DNA from: Haliclystus octoradiatus
Lineage: Eukaryota > Cnidaria > Staurozoa > Stauromedusae > Haliclystidae
Length of the DNA: 64,000 nucleotides
Assembly: GCA_916610825.1 (NCBI GenBank)
Contig: OU744449.1
Location: 7,894,243-7,958,242 of the forward strand
Direction: 5' to 3'
Shown: piece by piece, positions 63,568 through 64,000 of the stretch
Numbering within the stretch: the stretch's first letter is position 1
Layout: each line of letters starts with the position of its first letter
Made by a program: the position numbers and the translations under genes
Notes under the pieces: model-generated
Seen by the model: only the letters and a program-made list of their open reading frames with translations
Told to the model about the DNA's origin: nothing
Databases searched by the model: none

Positions 63568-63646
63568 ATGAAGTTTAGGTCAATTCTTTGCATCTGTTTG
63601 GTGATGTGCATTGCTTTGCAGTTGGTTGACAGCAAGGCCATCAAAG
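63568..63646 (+). CDS. signal-peptide exon of a secreted protein, 3' partial (possible ninth minicollagen)
   Basis: ATG AAG TTT AGG opens a 26-codon exon, a hydrophobic signal sequence (MKFRSILCICLVMCIALQ) ending ...SKAIK plus one base, followed by a gtaagc donor at 63647. A tttttag acceptor lies 7 bp before the ATG. Length, phase 1 and the 5'UTR acceptor match every minicollagen gene to the left, but the strand is opposite and the second exon lies outside the window. The product identity is inference. A strong gtaaga donor at 62604 could be its 5'UTR exon end. Confidence 0.6.
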
Positions 63647-64000
63647 GTAAGCTGATAATGAAAATTCCAGAAACTGTAATGCATAATTAATTCCTCATAC
63701 ACTAATCTTCGAGATTCCGCATTCCACATTCTAACCTTGTATTACCAACGCGATCAGTCAGCCTCTAAAAAAGTGTGACAATTCGACTAGACTAAAGCAG
63801 TGTGACAATTGCGTTTGATATTTTCAGATTTGTTATCTTTTAAGGATGAACTTATCGTAAAATGTTTTCGTCCCCTTCTGGATTACTTTACATCGTATCC
63901 ATTTTAAAATACCTCGAATTGAGCCCATGCTATACTGATGTTAGCCTGCATGCAGACCTATTATTTTCCTTCGTAAAGCGTAGGGTCTGCAAAACACTGG

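Overview
Eukaryotic nuclear DNA, AT-rich, with small GT-AG introns, many short transposon relics and microsatellites. The organism is almost certainly a cnidarian. Eight complete minus-strand genes encode minicollagens: signal peptide, six-cysteine domain of spacing C-x3-C-x3-C-x3-C-x3-CC, polyproline, short Gly-X-Y collagen helix, polyproline, second cysteine domain. These are the structural proteins of the nematocyst capsule and are known only from Cnidaria (including Myxozoa). I cannot fix the species or class from sequence alone.

Layout. (1) 302-14572, plus strand: the 3' part of a multi-thioredoxin-domain protein disulfide isomerase resembling PDIA5/PDIR, 19 coding exons in view, ending in KDEL. 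Exons of its first three complete thioredoxin domains form a repeated five-exon cassette that includes a 13-nt microexon each time. Its introns are loaded with a palindromic MITE built from GTTCATGAAC-type units, which I do not see elsewhere in the window. (2) 16682-57123, minus strand: eight minicollagen genes, called A to H here, spaced about 4-8 kb apart. All share one plan: a coding exon 1 carrying the signal peptide and ending in phase 1, one intron, an exon 2 carrying the whole mature protein, and usually an acceptor just upstream of the ATG that implies a 5'UTR intron. (3) 63568-63646, plus strand: one more signal-peptide exon of the same type and phase, running off the right edge and probably the first exon of a divergently oriented secreted protein, perhaps a ninth minicollagen.

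Between genes lie tRNA-derived SINEs (four copies), several foldback or TIR elements, LINE remnants, tandem arrays near 10.5, 24.3 and 46.9 kb, and an AAT microsatellite of more than 600 bp inside the intron of minicollagen E.

How the genes fit together: minicollagens fold in the ER with intramolecular disulfides, then are cross-linked by disulfide exchange in the maturing capsule wall. An ER-retained PDI next to a minicollagen cluster is therefore a suggestive neighbourhood, though adjacency alone does not prove a functional link. Within the cluster, B-E share a longer collagen segment (14 triplets, one extra residue, then 12-13 triplets), A has five cysteine domains, G has two polyproline tracts of 71 and 73 residues, and H has extra vicinal-cysteine pairs set in polyproline. 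The cluster thus holds several architectural variants rather than identical copies.
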